From positions 1 through 41,767 of the forward strand of contig DASWHW010000041.1 in the NCBI GenBank assembly GCA_036397975.1: a stretch of 41,767 nucleotides of DNA. Direction: 5' to 3'. Every line of letters starts with the position of its first letter. Position 1 is the stretch's first letter. Of this stretch, positions 7,239-16,880 are shown piece by piece. Origin of the DNA: SZUA-287 sp036397975 (GTDB lineage Bacteria; Bacteroidota; Ignavibacteria; UBA10030; UBA6906). The position numbers and the translations under genes are program-made. The notes under the pieces were generated by a model. The model was not told where the DNA came from, made no database searches, and saw only the letters and a program-made list of their open reading frames with translations.

Positions 7239-9965
7239 TTATCGTGAATGAACCACGATGTTATACATGGATTGCAGATATACCGAAACAGACTGGCTAT
7301 AGTCCAAATACATAAAGACCAAGCCCGCTAGCACCACGACCGAAAACACTCCTACGGAATACACCTTGAGGCGAAACGAATCGACGACAACGGTTATCCC
7401 CTTCAGCAATCGAAAGAAGACCCATACAAAGAGCATCAACAAAAATCCAAATGTCGGCAGGACGTACATTGGACTCTCCATTATGCGAAGCAGGATCATC
7501 CCGACCGGGACCAGGATGAGCATGGGAACAGTCGACCACATGGTGATGGTGTACGCCTGATAAGGAAACAAGCGTGTCCGGAAGATCGGCGAAAGCGCCA
7601 GAAGGACTCCGCATACGAAAAGCAATCCGAGGAAAAGCGCTGCTGTCAGATAGCCAATCGATTTCAACGGATTCCAGATAATTCCGATCGCTGCTTCCTT
7701 GAAGTTGTCATAGACGAGACCGATCGATAACAGGTTGTCAAAAACCCAGTGACTTCGAAAGTGATAAAGGATGCTGGAGAACACGATGGCTGTGGCAATT
7801 GAGACGATCAGGCCGAGCAGCGTGCTCTGGACGATGGAAACGCTTCTTTGATCGCGTATGTCGGCGAAAAAATTATATCCATTCATGATCGAGCGATGAA
7901 GGCCATCCCGAAACCGTCGACTCGAATTATAAAAATACGCAACCGCGATCAGCACAACGAGACCTGAAACGACATACAGTATCGCTGCATTGGCGCTATA
8001 GCTCCCGGCGGGAAGGGCGACGAACCTCTCTCCTCGAAACACTGAACGCACTGCGTCATACGCAAGCCGCTTTTCCCGCTGGTAACTCATCAGTCCCATC
8101 GAATAGATCCATGAGTCGTTCGAATGAATGATCACCGATGGGCGGTCACCCTTCCAGTCGTTGAAGGCCCAGACAATGGCCCCGTCGTAGTCAAGCGTTT
8201 TGAGGATGTCCAGCCGCTGAAGAAAAAAACGGGCCTGTGCCTCATACGAAAGAGGATCGTTGTATCCGTTACGGTTCCCTTGCGCTACCTCTGTCCCAAA
8301 TTTCCCAACAATGACAGGTTTCGTCGGGTAGGACTTTTTCCAGGTTTCCAGTTGAGATTTGAACTGCTTCAGGTCGTTCCCAACCATGTTCACCACGGCG
8401 AGATCCATCAGCTCCGTCGTCTGGTCGCTTGACAGTATTTGCGAGGCACAGTAGAAGGGCCGATCATCGATTTTCTTACATCGCTCTTTTATTTTTTCGA
8501 CGTACGCACGAACTCGATGATCGGAGACATCGAGATTATCACCCAGCCCCCAAGCAAGAATCGACGGATGATTCATGTCTCGGAGAATCATTTCATCCGC
8601 CGTAATCGAAATCGTCTCCAGGTAATCTTCTTCCATGAGCAAAGATGCAGGAACGGCAACAACGGGAAGTTCTTCCATCGCAAGAAGGCCGTAGCGATCG
8701 CAGAGGTTCAGCATGTACGGATGAGGCGGGTGGTTCGCAAAGCGAATGACGTTGGCACCAAGATTCTTTATGTGGACAACATCCTTCTCCATATCTTCAT
8801 AGGTGATGGCGCTCCCCCAGGTGGAATGTTCCTCATACCACACAACTCCCCTCAGAACTATCCGTCGACCGTTGAAGGAGATGCTGCCTTTATCAATCGT
8901 GATAGTCCGAAATCCAAAGTTGAGATCATATTCATCAAGAACATTCCACTCTCTCCCTTGTTGACGAGCGACGTAACATCGGATCAAGTAAAGATCCGGA
9001 GTATCGGGATTCCAGAGGAGTGGATTTTTCATCGTGGCACTTGGGACAAGCGATTGTATCGCGCCCGCCTCCAGCGTCATCGGTACGACCAGACTTTTCA
9101 CTATCTGAATGCCACTCACCTTGTCGATAACGTCAAAGAATACTCCTAGAGAAGAAACCCTTTGCTGGCGGAGCGTATCCATTCGGGATGACGCATCTAC
9201 GGTAACTCGAAGACTCATCGAAACAGATTGGAGATTATCGGCGACGTTCGAGGTAATGGAAACTGTCCGGATGGAAACCTTGGGGACACACAGAATGAAT
9301 ATATCGCGAAGGATGCCACCGTAGTTCCTCCAACCCCAAACACCACTCCGGACGGGAAGCGTTTTCCTGGCATCAAGCGAATTATCCATCGAAACGCGAA
9401 TCTGATTTTCTGCTCCGGGAAGAAGAAAATGCAGCGGAATGGGGGTGTTGAACGTAGTGTACCCGCCATTATGATTGATGAGGTAATCTCCGTTTATCGT
9501 TATCTCACAACGATAATTCGCACCAAGCATGACGAGGAAGAAGTCACACGTGTCGAGTTGTTCTGCGGCGAGCGCGAAGAGACGGCTGAAGGCTACTTTT
9601 CCTGTAAAATCGTAGGCGCTGGGTACCTTTACTGTCCCTTGATCTCCGCCTTCAATTTCGTAATTCCATTCTCCAGAAAGGTCGATTTTCGCACGCGTAG
9701 GGGTGTCCAGAAGGTACCCCGAATCAGGTCCTCTATATAGAGCGTTGCCGTTCTCGAGAAAGCGCTGTTGTGAGTAAGCGGTGAGAATGACAAAAAAAGA
9801 GAGAGAAAAAAGGAGGATGGCCTTGGAGGTTGTCAAACTACTCAATTTGAGTGATTTCTTGGGCAATAAGAGTACTGCTGAGTGTTTGGGAGTCACCCCG
9901 GCCATAAGAAACAATCGCCAAGGAAGGCGCCGCCCTAATATAATCATAAACGCGAGGGAAAGCAA
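7239..9965 (-). CDS. Membrane-anchored glycoside hydrolase family 2-like protein lacking both catalytic glutamates
   Basis: The 908-residue product has a hydrophobic export segment near residues 48-66, then the GH2 order: a sugar-binding jelly roll (DLSGEWNYEIEG near 95), an immunoglobulin-like sandwich, and a TIM barrel from about 360. The last 250 residues carry six likely membrane helices (about 660-678, 711-733, 768-790, 808-828, 832-850, 868-886), so the GH2 part should face the periplasm. The acid/base glutamate expected in the W-S-x-x-N-E motif is replaced: WGLGDNLD has Asn477 there. The nucleophile glutamate of the SEYG/GEFG motif is also replaced: VGKFGTE has Lys555. The protein is therefore probably not a hydrolase and may bind glycans. 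The true start is uncertain: TTG at 9965, ATG at 9947 and ATG at 9905 are all in frame, and none has a clear ribosome site. Confidence 0.85.
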   Translation of the reverse strand: MLSLAFMIILGRRLPWRLFLMAGVTPKHSAVLLLPKKSLKLSSLTTSKAILLFSLSFFVILTAYSQQRFLENGNALYRGPDSGYLLDTPTRAKIDLSGEWNYEIEGGDQGTVKVPSAYDFTGKVAFSRLFALAAEQLDTCDFFLVMLGANYRCEITINGDYLINHNGGYTTFNTPIPLHFLLPGAENQIRVSMDNSLDARKTLPVRSGVWGWRNYGGILRDIFILCVPKVSIRTVSITSNVADNLQSVSMSLRVTVDASSRMDTLRQQRVSSLGVFFDVIDKVSGIQIVKSLVVPMTLEAGAIQSLVPSATMKNPLLWNPDTPDLYLIRCYVARQQGREWNVLDEYDLNFGFRTITIDKGSISFNGRRIVLRGVVWYEEHSTWGSAITYEDMEKDVVHIKNLGANVIRFANHPPHPYMLNLCDRYGLLAMEELPVVAVPASLLMEEDYLETISITADEMILRDMNHPSILAWGLGDNLDVSDHRVRAYVEKIKERCKKIDDRPFYCASQILSSDQTTELMDLAVVNMVGNDLKQFKSQLETWKKSYPTKPVIVGKFGTEVAQGNRNGYNDPLSYEAQARFFLQRLDILKTLDYDGAIVWAFNDWKGDRPSVIIHSNDSWIYSMGLMSYQREKRLAYDAVRSVFRGERFVALPAGSYSANAAILYVVSGLVVLIAVAYFYNSSRRFRDGLHRSIMNGYNFFADIRDQRSVSIVQSTLLGLIVSIATAIVFSSILYHFRSHWVFDNLLSIGLVYDNFKEAAIGIIWNPLKSIGYLTAALFLGLLFVCGVLLALSPIFRTRLFPYQAYTITMWSTVPMLILVPVGMILLRIMESPMYVLPTFGFLLMLFVWVFFRLLKGITVVVDSFRLKVYSVGVFSVVVLAGLVFMYLDYSQSVSVYLQSMYNIVVHSR

Positions 9966-9997
9966 TGAGAATTAAGGCAGTGGATGAGAGGAAAGAC

Positions 9998-10759
9998 CTA
10001 TTTCTTGGCGGCGTGTATTATTTGCAGGAACCCCTCAGCCTTGAGTGAAGCCCCGCCAACGAGAGCCCCGTCGATGTCAGGTTGAGAAAGAAGTTCATTT
10101 GCATTCTCAGGCTTCACACTTCCTCCATACTGGATCACAAGACGGTCGGCAACAGGCCAGTCGTAGAGCTGCGCAACAAGTTTTCTGATCATCTTGTGGA
10201 CATCCTGAGCTTGCTGGGGCGTTGCAGTCTTTCCTGTTCCAATGGCCCAGACGGGCTCATACGCAATAATCGTTTTTTCGATGTCTGAAGATTTCAATTC
10301 AGCAAGAACTCCCTTCACCTGCGTCTTCACAATCGGTTCTGTTATTCCCTGCTCACGTTCATTCAATCGCTCCCCAACACAAACAATCGGCCTGAGACCT
10401 TTCTGAAGAGCCTTCTTGACTTTCAGATTGATTAGTTCATTCGTTTCCTGAAAATACTGTCGCCGCTCTGAATGCCCGAGAATAACGTATTCGGTCCCGG
10501 TGGATTTGAGCATGTTCCAGGATATCTCCCCCGTGTACGCCCCCTCATCGTGCTCGGACATGTTTTGTGCCCCAAGCTTAATGGAAGAACCTTTAAGCAT
10601 GTTCCCAATAATAGCAAGGGAGGTGGAGGGGGGACAGACTACCGTCGTTATGTTCGAAGGAATCGAAGCTTCGCCCTTCTTCATGTCCTCAACAAGTTGA
10701 GAACTTTCAAGTACATCCTTGTACATTTTCCAGTTGCCGGCGATAACAGTTCTGCGCAT
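9998..10759 (-). CDS. tpiA: Triosephosphate isomerase
   Basis: TpiA interconverts dihydroxyacetone phosphate and glyceraldehyde 3-phosphate in glycolysis and gluconeogenesis. The 253-residue protein has the usual length and key motifs: GNWKMY at residues 8-13 (substrate-binding Asn and Lys), GHSERR near residue 95 (the electrophilic His), AYEPVWAIGTG near residue 165 (the catalytic Glu and the start of the mobile loop), and the C-terminal phosphate-binding YGGSVKPEN and GALVGGASL. It begins seven bases after the gatB stop, so the two are probably transcribed together. No clear Shine-Dalgarno site precedes the ATG. Confidence 0.98.
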   Translation of the reverse strand: MRRTVIAGNWKMYKDVLESSQLVEDMKKGEASIPSNITTVVCPPSTSLAIIGNMLKGSSIKLGAQNMSEHDEGAYTGEISWNMLKSTGTEYVILGHSERRQYFQETNELINLKVKKALQKGLRPIVCVGERLNEREQGITEPIVKTQVKGVLAELKSSDIEKTIIAYEPVWAIGTGKTATPQQAQDVHKMIRKLVAQLYDWPVADRLVIQYGGSVKPENANELLSQPDIDGALVGGASLKAEGFLQIIHAAKK

Positions 10760-10766
10760 AGAGAGC

Positions 10767-12263
10767 TCAGTTTAATGAGAGAGTCTGGTTCTTCAGAGCT
10801 TCGAGTTTCTTCCGCAAGATCTCGTTGACAATCTTCGGATTGCCTTTCCCTTTGGTGACCTTCATCGCCTCTCCAACGAAGAAGCCGAAAACCTTCTCGT
10901 TGCCGCCAATATATTTTTCGACCTGCGGCTTGTTGGAGGCAAGCACTTCATCAACAACTCTTTCAAGTGCCCCTGAATCTGAGACCTGAACGAGTCCCTT
11001 TCGCTGGACAATGGTTTTTGGATCATCTTTGGAGGTCAACATCTCTTCAAAAATCTCTTTCGCAATCTTCCCGCTGATGGTACCATCGTACACAAGCCCA
11101 ATCATACCGGCCAGTCGGTCGGGCGACACGGGAGATGCATTGATATCGATCTTCCGCTCCCCCACCACCCGGAGGACATCCGTCATAACCCAATTGCTCA
11201 CTTGCTTAGCGTCTTCCTTCAAAGGTTTTCCTGATACGGCGGAAAGTTTGCTGAGAGTATCTTCAAAGTAATCCGCTATCCCCTTCTCGACTGTAAGAAC
11301 GTCGGCATCATATGGAGGAAGTCCAAGTTCTGCGACGAATCGGTCCCGTCGTTTTGTCGGGTACTCCGGAAGCTCTGCGCGAACACGCGCAATCCATTTC
11401 TCGTCAACAAGAACCGGAACGAGATCCGGATCGGGAAAATATCGGTAGTCATGTGCCTCTTCTTTGCTCCGCATCGCAATCGCAACGTTCTGGTTCGCAT
11501 CCCACAACAGGGTTTCTTGCACTACCGCCCCCTCGTCTTCAATCAGCTGAATCTGTCGATTGATTTCATACTCCAGCGCACGCTCAACGTTCCGGAAGGA
11601 GTTCATGTTCTTTACTTCTGTCTTGGTACCGAATTTTTTCTCCCCTTTTTTCATGACGGAGACATTCGCATCGCAACGAAGACTCCCCTCTTCCATATTG
11701 CCGTCGCAAATTCCGAGATACGTGACAATCTGCTTCATCTTCGTCAGATATAAATAGGCTTCCTTTGGCGAGCGAAGATCGGGCTCGCTCACTATCTCTA
11801 TGAGCGGCACGCCGCAACGATTGACATCGACAAGTGTGTCCACATCAAGGTCATGAATGGACTTTCCTGCGTCTTCTTCCATGTGGATGCGTGTGATTCC
11901 GATTTTCTTGCGGGAGCCATCCTTCATGTCGATCTCCACCCATCCATTCGTACAAATCGGCTCTTCATATTGGGATATTTGATAACCCTTGGGAAGATCA
12001 GGGTAAAAGTAGTTCTTTCTCGCGAAAATGGAACGAGGGGTGATCAAGCAGTTTGTTGCAATACCCATGCGCAGGATGAACTCAACGAGGTTTCGATTGA
12101 GCACGGGGAGTGTTCCGGGCATACCGAGGCAGACGGGACACACGTTCGTGTTCGGTTCGCTCCCGAAAGTAGTGGGACAACCGCAAAAAGCCTTGGTCTT
12201 CGTCAGCAGTTGGGCGTGAACTTCCAGTCCGATAACCGGCTCGTAATTCTCGTTCAGCTTCAT
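10767..12263 (-). CDS. gatB: Asp-tRNA(Asn)/Glu-tRNA(Gln) amidotransferase subunit B
   Basis: GatB is the kinase/transamidase subunit of GatCAB, which converts misacylated Glu-tRNA(Gln) or Asp-tRNA(Asn) to the correct aminoacyl-tRNA. The 498 residues begin YEPVIGLEVHAQL. A zinc-knuckle-like set of cysteines, CGC and CPVC, lies at about residues 27-45. The catalytic cradle includes YFYPDLPKGYQISQ and the tRNA-binding region EEAHDYRYFPDPDL. The C-terminal helical YqeY-like tail ends at about residue 490. The start overlaps the stop of the DinB-like gene by four bases (ATGA). GatA and GatC are not in the window. Confidence 0.98.
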   Translation of the reverse strand: MKLNENYEPVIGLEVHAQLLTKTKAFCGCPTTFGSEPNTNVCPVCLGMPGTLPVLNRNLVEFILRMGIATNCLITPRSIFARKNYFYPDLPKGYQISQYEEPICTNGWVEIDMKDGSRKKIGITRIHMEEDAGKSIHDLDVDTLVDVNRCGVPLIEIVSEPDLRSPKEAYLYLTKMKQIVTYLGICDGNMEEGSLRCDANVSVMKKGEKKFGTKTEVKNMNSFRNVERALEYEINRQIQLIEDEGAVVQETLLWDANQNVAIAMRSKEEAHDYRYFPDPDLVPVLVDEKWIARVRAELPEYPTKRRDRFVAELGLPPYDADVLTVEKGIADYFEDTLSKLSAVSGKPLKEDAKQVSNWVMTDVLRVVGERKIDINASPVSPDRLAGMIGLVYDGTISGKIAKEIFEEMLTSKDDPKTIVQRKGLVQVSDSGALERVVDEVLASNKPQVEKYIGGNEKVFGFFVGEAMKVTKGKGNPKIVNEILRKKLEALKNQTLSLN

Positions 12264-12829
12264 TTCTTCTTCTTTTTCTTTCCCTTCTTTTTATCCTTCT
12301 TGTGGAGTGAACAAATCAATTCCACCTGGCGCAGATGATTAATGTCATGGCCTGCATACATGTGAGCCATTCGTTCAACGGTCTCACGTCCCCGTTCCTG
12401 ATGCATCCCATATAACTGATGCTGTTCTTTGGAGAGGGAAGAAAGAAGAGCAACATGATCGTTCCGTAGCGATTCAAATAATGCCAGTTTTTCTTTTGTG
12501 TTCGACTTGGCATACCTGAGTCCGTTTGCCCAAAGCTTTTCATCCATCGCTTGCAGTGGGGCGCCCGACTGTGCAATCGCCATACGTAACCGGAATCCAA
12601 GAACGATTTCGCTGTCGCTCAGATGATGGATGATTTGTGCAATCGACCACTTCCCATCCTCCGGTGGACGCCGAAGCTGCTTCTTTCCCATTCTTTTTAC
12701 CAGCTTCTGCAAACGCAAGGGAGTCTTTGCAAGAACCTTCAGCGGCGGCACCCCGATGACGGTCGTAAGAATCCGCTTCGAGTACGCATCCTGAATACTA
12801 TCAGTTTCGAGCACCGGTGCAATCTTCAT
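12260..12829 (-). CDS. DinB/YfiT-like four-helix protein with a lysine-rich tail
   Basis: This 189-residue protein resembles the DinB_2/YfiT fold, metal-binding four-helix bundles often acting as thiol transferases or hydrolases. Characteristic positions are DGKWSIAQIIHHLSDSE near residues 58-74 and AGHDINHLRQVE near residues 159-170, providing the histidines expected to hold a divalent metal. The C-terminus is a low-complexity lysine tail coded by an A-rich run that also overlaps the gatB start. That run could be prone to length change. A clear AGGAGGG site precedes the ATG at 12829. The biochemical role and substrate are unknown; the link to gatB is only by co-transcription. Confidence 0.78.
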   Translation of the reverse strand: MKIAPVLETDSIQDAYSKRILTTVIGVPPLKVLAKTPLRLQKLVKRMGKKQLRRPPEDGKWSIAQIIHHLSDSEIVLGFRLRMAIAQSGAPLQAMDEKLWANGLRYAKSNTKEKLALFESLRNDHVALLSSLSKEQHQLYGMHQERGRETVERMAHMYAGHDINHLRQVELICSLHKKDKKKGKKKKKK

Positions 12830-12865
12830 AAACCCTCCTGAAAAAAGTACATCGTTCGGTATTTA

Positions 12866-14029
12866 TTACGCAGCGATCGCTTGCGTAACTTTTTCGGCAG
12901 CTTCTTTCAAACTGGCTGCAACGAGAAAATTCATTCCGGATTTCTTCAAGATATCCTGCGCCAACTCGGCGTTTGTTCCTGCAAGTCGCACTACGACGGG
13001 AACATTCACATGAACCTTTTCTGCTGCTTGCACCACGCCAGTGGCTACGCGATCGCACCTGACAATACCGCCGAAGATGTTGATTAAGATAGCCTTCACA
13101 TGCGGATCGGAAAGAATAATCTTGAAGCCGGCTTCTACGGTTGTGGCGCTCGCGCCCCCTCCGACGTCAAGAAAGTTAGCCGGTTCACCACCAGCGAGCT
13201 TGATAATGTCCATCGAAGCCATGGCAAGCCCGGCACCGTTCACCATGCAACCGACATTCCCATCAAGCTTTATGTAATTGAGGTTCGACTTTGAAGCCTC
13301 CACTTCCAGCGGGTCTTCTTCGTCAAGATCGCGGAGTTCTGCCAATTCAGGATGTCGGAACAAAGCGTTATCATCAAAATTAATCTTTGCGTCGAGTGCA
13401 AGAACCTTTCCATCAGCCGTAATGACGAGGGGATTGATCTCCGCCAGTGAACAGTCCATTGAGGCATATGCCTTGTAAAGTGCACTCAGGAACTTCACAC
13501 AGTTCTTGTTCGCATCCCCACTCAGCCCAAGTCCGAATGCAAGCTTGCGCGCCTGAAAACGCTGGAAGCCCACCGCACGATCGACAAACTCCTTGAGAAT
13601 TTTTTCCGGCGTCTCCTCGGCGACTTTTTCAATCTCGACGCCTCCCTCGGTTGACGCCATGAGGACATTCCGCGACGAAGAGCGGTCCAGCGTTATTCCA
13701 ACATACAATTCACGGGCGATGTTTACACCCTCTTCAATCAGAAGGCGTTTCACAACTTTTCCTTCCGGACCTGTTTGATGCGTTATGAGGGTCATACCGA
13801 GAATTTGGGAAGCCAGCATTCGCACCTCGTCGAAACTGCGAGCCACCTTGACGCCTCCCCCTTTTCCTCTTCCGCCGGCATGAATCTGTGCCTTTACGAC
13901 CCAGACACTCCCGCCCAACTCTTGTGCCACCGCCACCGCCTCATCGACAGAGAACGCAACCTTTCCGCGGGGTGTTGGGACGTTGAACTTCCTGAGAATC
14001 TCTTTGCCTTGATATTCGTGTACTTTCAT
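12866..14029 (-). CDS. sucC: Succinyl-CoA ligase (ADP-forming), beta subunit
   Basis: SucC carries the ATP-grasp domain of succinyl-CoA synthetase, which couples succinyl-CoA cleavage to nucleotide phosphorylation in the TCA cycle. At 387 residues it has the normal size. The N-terminus MKVHEYQGKEILRKF is diagnostic. The nucleotide-binding loop AQIHAGGRGKGGGVK lies near residues 46-60, EINPLVI near residue 197, and GGIVRCDRVA near residue 322 (CoA/phosphate domain). The ATG at 14029 follows AAGGAGCG; the frame is open further upstream but without family similarity. The alpha subunit gene sucD is not adjacent, so it must be encoded elsewhere. Confidence 0.96.
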   Translation of the reverse strand: MKVHEYQGKEILRKFNVPTPRGKVAFSVDEAVAVAQELGGSVWVVKAQIHAGGRGKGGGVKVARSFDEVRMLASQILGMTLITHQTGPEGKVVKRLLIEEGVNIARELYVGITLDRSSSRNVLMASTEGGVEIEKVAEETPEKILKEFVDRAVGFQRFQARKLAFGLGLSGDANKNCVKFLSALYKAYASMDCSLAEINPLVITADGKVLALDAKINFDDNALFRHPELAELRDLDEEDPLEVEASKSNLNYIKLDGNVGCMVNGAGLAMASMDIIKLAGGEPANFLDVGGGASATTVEAGFKIILSDPHVKAILINIFGGIVRCDRVATGVVQAAEKVHVNVPVVVRLAGTNAELAQDILKKSGMNFLVAASLKEAAEKVTQAIAA

Positions 14030-14066
14030 GATCGCTCCTTCATAAGAACCTGCTTTGGGATTGAGC

Positions 14067-15626
14067 TTATCTCTTGATTTTTTCCGCAATTGATTTGGCC
14101 TGAAGGAAGAGCAACAGATAATCCTTCCCTCCCGCTTTGGAGTCGGTGCCACTCATATTAAAACCGCCGAACGGATGTGCGCCGACCAGGGCGCCCGTGC
14201 ACTTCCTGTTGAAATACAGGTTCCCCACAAAGAACTCCTCCTCCGCTTTCTTCAGCCGTTTCTTGTTCTTTGTATAGACCGCACCGGTGAGTCCGAACTC
14301 CGTATTGTTTGCAATTTCCAGTGCATGATCGAAATCTCTCGCCTTGATTACTGCGAGAACTGGACCGAAAATTTCCTCCTGCGAAATTGTCGCTTTCGGA
14401 TCGACATCGGCGATAACGGTGGCACGAACAAAACAACCTGCCTCACCTGCGCGATCTCCGCCGGCAACAACTCTTCCCCCCTCACGAACGCCGGTTTCTA
14501 CATAGCGCAAAATATTCTCCTGCGCTTTGCGATTGATGACCGGGCCCATGTAATTTCTCTGATCAGCGGGATCGCCGATGGTCAGAGCGTTTGCCTTCTT
14601 TGCAAGGAGTCCAACGAACTTATCGTATACTTTCTCCGCGACAATCACTCGTGAGCATGCAGAACATTTCTGTCCCTGGAATCCAAACGCCGAGGCGGTA
14701 ACGCCGGTAGCGGCATCTTCAAGATCGACCGTCTCATCAACGACGATGGAATCTTTCCCTCCCATTTCCGCAACGACACGCTTGAGCCATCGTTGACCCG
14801 GTTGAACCTTTGCAGCCTCCTGGTTGATATGAATTCCTACTTCTTTGGAGCCGGTGAAAGAGACGAACCTTGTTTGCGGATGCTTGATGAGCGTGTCTCC
14901 CACTTCACCTCCCGGACCGGTCACGAAGTTGATGACGCCCGCAGGCAATCCAACTTCTTCCATGATCTCGAGAAACTTCCAGCCGGTAAACGGTGAATCA
15001 CTCGAAGGCTTCAGGACGACAGTGTTGCCCGCGACAACCGCTGCGGAGGTCATCCCCGTCAGAATAGCGAGAGCAAAATTCCAGGGGGGTACAACCACGC
15101 CAACACCGAGCGGAATATAAACAAGCTTCCCTTTTTCCCCTTTCACTTTCACGACGGATTGTTCCGTGCCATAGCGAAGCATTTCTCTCGCGTAGAATTC
15201 CAGAAAGTCGATTGCCTCTGCAGTGTCAGCATCTGCTTCAGGCCATGACTTGCCAACTTCGATGATCATTGCTGCGTTGCATTCAAAGCGCTTCTTACGC
15301 ATTAGCTTTGCGGCCTTGAAAAGATAGTCCGCACGCTTCTTGGCCGGAACGTTCTTCCACTCCGCGAACTTCGCCGTTGCAGCCTCCATCGCTTTGTTCG
15401 CCAACACCGCATCGCCCGATTGGAACACGCCGATGATTTCGTCAGTCCGTGAGGGATTGATGGAATTCAGTTTTCGACTTGTGAAGACGCGCTCGCCGTT
15501 GATTACGATTGGATATTCTTTCCCAAGTTCGGAGCGTAGTTTTGCGATCGTCTCTGCCTGCTTCTTTCGATTCGCAGGTTTTGTAAAGTCCAGCACTTGT
15601 TCATTTTTGAATTTAGGTACCGCCAT
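14067..15626 (-). CDS. pruA: L-glutamate gamma-semialdehyde dehydrogenase (1-pyrroline-5-carboxylate dehydrogenase)
   Basis: This 519-residue NAD-dependent aldehyde dehydrogenase most resembles the PruA/RocA type, which oxidises glutamate semialdehyde to glutamate at the end of proline catabolism. Visible motifs are FVSFTGSKEVG (NAD site, about residues 248-258), the general-base glutamate in VVAEMGGKDS near residue 287, and the nucleophilic cysteine in GQKCSACSR near residue 320. The C-terminal NRKCTGALVGAHPFGGFNMSG is typical of the P5C dehydrogenase subgroup. The ATG follows AAGGAAAAC. A proline dehydrogenase gene was not seen in this window. Product glutamate could feed 2-oxoglutarate to the TCA cycle beside sucC, but that link is inference. 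Confidence 0.93.
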   Translation of the reverse strand: MAVPKFKNEQVLDFTKPANRKKQAETIAKLRSELGKEYPIVINGERVFTSRKLNSINPSRTDEIIGVFQSGDAVLANKAMEAATAKFAEWKNVPAKKRADYLFKAAKLMRKKRFECNAAMIIEVGKSWPEADADTAEAIDFLEFYAREMLRYGTEQSVVKVKGEKGKLVYIPLGVGVVVPPWNFALAILTGMTSAAVVAGNTVVLKPSSDSPFTGWKFLEIMEEVGLPAGVINFVTGPGGEVGDTLIKHPQTRFVSFTGSKEVGIHINQEAAKVQPGQRWLKRVVAEMGGKDSIVVDETVDLEDAATGVTASAFGFQGQKCSACSRVIVAEKVYDKFVGLLAKKANALTIGDPADQRNYMGPVINRKAQENILRYVETGVREGGRVVAGGDRAGEAGCFVRATVIADVDPKATISQEEIFGPVLAVIKARDFDHALEIANNTEFGLTGAVYTKNKKRLKKAEEEFFVGNLYFNRKCTGALVGAHPFGGFNMSGTDSKAGGKDYLLLFLQAKSIAEKIKR

Positions 15627-15670
15627 TGTGTTTTCCTTATCTATTACTATTAACCAGTTTCGGTTTCAGA

Positions 15671-16828
15671 TTAGTTTGTCACTAACTCGTTCATTATTGC
15701 ATTGTGGAGTGCCGGACGGACACCCGTGATTTTGCTGTTGGCGCGCGTTGGGTAGACTCTGTTTGTAAGCAAAATAACACACACACTTCGCTCGGGATCA
15801 ACCCAGATACTCGTTCCCGTAAAACCGGTGTGTCCATAAGAAGTTGGTGAAAATAAATCCCCCGACGATGACCCATGCTCCGATCTTGTATCCCAGCCAA
15901 GTGCCCGCGTTCCCGTATTTGATGCCCGTTGCGTAAACAAACTCACGGTAGTTTCGTTGATGCACCTCTTGCCATCCAATTCGCCGTTGTTCATCAACAT
16001 CAGCATGAAGCGTGAAATATCTGTCGCATTGGAAAAAAGTCCGGCGTGCCCCGCAACACCTCCAAGCAACTCCGCGCGTTCATCATGCACCGTCCCTTGG
16101 ACGAGTCTCATTCGCCAGACGGTATCGATTTCTGTCGGTGCGGCGTAGCTCCGCATTTCTTGCAGAGGATTGAACCTTGTATTGTCCATTCCGAGGGGCG
16201 TGTAAAACTCATCGCGCACAAAGGCATCCAGTTGCTTTCCGCTGACCTTCTCGGCGACTTTCGCCAGAGTGATCATCCCGAGGTCGCTGTAGATGACGCT
16301 ATCCCCCGGTTTTGATACCAGAGCTGAATGATAAATAGTATCGAGCGCTTCTTCAGGAGTACTGCAAACATCATACAATTTGCGGAACGGCTGCATACCG
16401 CTCGTATGTGTGAGAATATGCCGGATAGTAATCTCCTGCTTCTCTCCCTCGTTAAAAGCAGGAATGTACTTTGCAATCCGGTCATCGAGGCGCAGCTTCC
16501 CGAGGTCGATCAAACGCATCACCGCGGATGTCGTTGCGAGGACTTTCGTGAGCGAGGCGAGATCGAAAATCGTTTCGTCGTCGATACCGGGAGAATTCTC
16601 GTCATAAGTTTGACTTCCGAAGGAGGAGTTGAATATCACTTTCCCCTTTTGAATCACCGCAAGCTGAGCGCCGGGAAACGCTGAGTCTTCTATGGCCGAC
16701 TCGATAATACTGACCGCCTCCCCGAATTTCTCGAATCCGTTTTTGCCCGTTGGAGTTGAAGCTTTCGCCGGTGGCAAAGCCAGGAGCGCAACAATAAGTG
16801 CAAAGAGGATTGTTCTGGAGAAACGCAT
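15671..16828 (-). CDS. Secreted serine hydrolase (class C beta-lactamase / DD-peptidase family)
   Basis: This 385-residue protein begins with a Sec signal peptide, MRFSRTILFALIVALLALPP, probably cut after AKA, and is thus periplasmic. It belongs to the serine beta-lactamase-like superfamily: the active-site S-L-T-K box is at residues 92-95, the tyrosine box is YSDLG near residue 185, and GHTGFTGTSIW near the C-terminus takes the place of the KTG box. HTSGMQP near 145 is also characteristic. Members act as DD-peptidases, esterases or amidases on cell-wall or other substrates, and the exact activity cannot be assigned. I start at the ATG at 16828 because the upstream in-frame sequence lies in a duplicated intergenic repeat. 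Confidence 0.85.
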   Translation of the reverse strand: MRFSRTILFALIVALLALPPAKASTPTGKNGFEKFGEAVSIIESAIEDSAFPGAQLAVIQKGKVIFNSSFGSQTYDENSPGIDDETIFDLASLTKVLATTSAVMRLIDLGKLRLDDRIAKYIPAFNEGEKQEITIRHILTHTSGMQPFRKLYDVCSTPEEALDTIYHSALVSKPGDSVIYSDLGMITLAKVAEKVSGKQLDAFVRDEFYTPLGMDNTRFNPLQEMRSYAAPTEIDTVWRMRLVQGTVHDERAELLGGVAGHAGLFSNATDISRFMLMLMNNGELDGKRCINETTVSLFTQRASNTGTRALGWDTRSEHGSSSGDLFSPTSYGHTGFTGTSIWVDPERSVCVILLTNRVYPTRANSKITGVRPALHNAIMNELVTN

Positions 16829-16880
16829 GGGAACGGGTTTTCTAAAATCCAGAGGACGGTTTTGGATAGGCTTCGACAGA

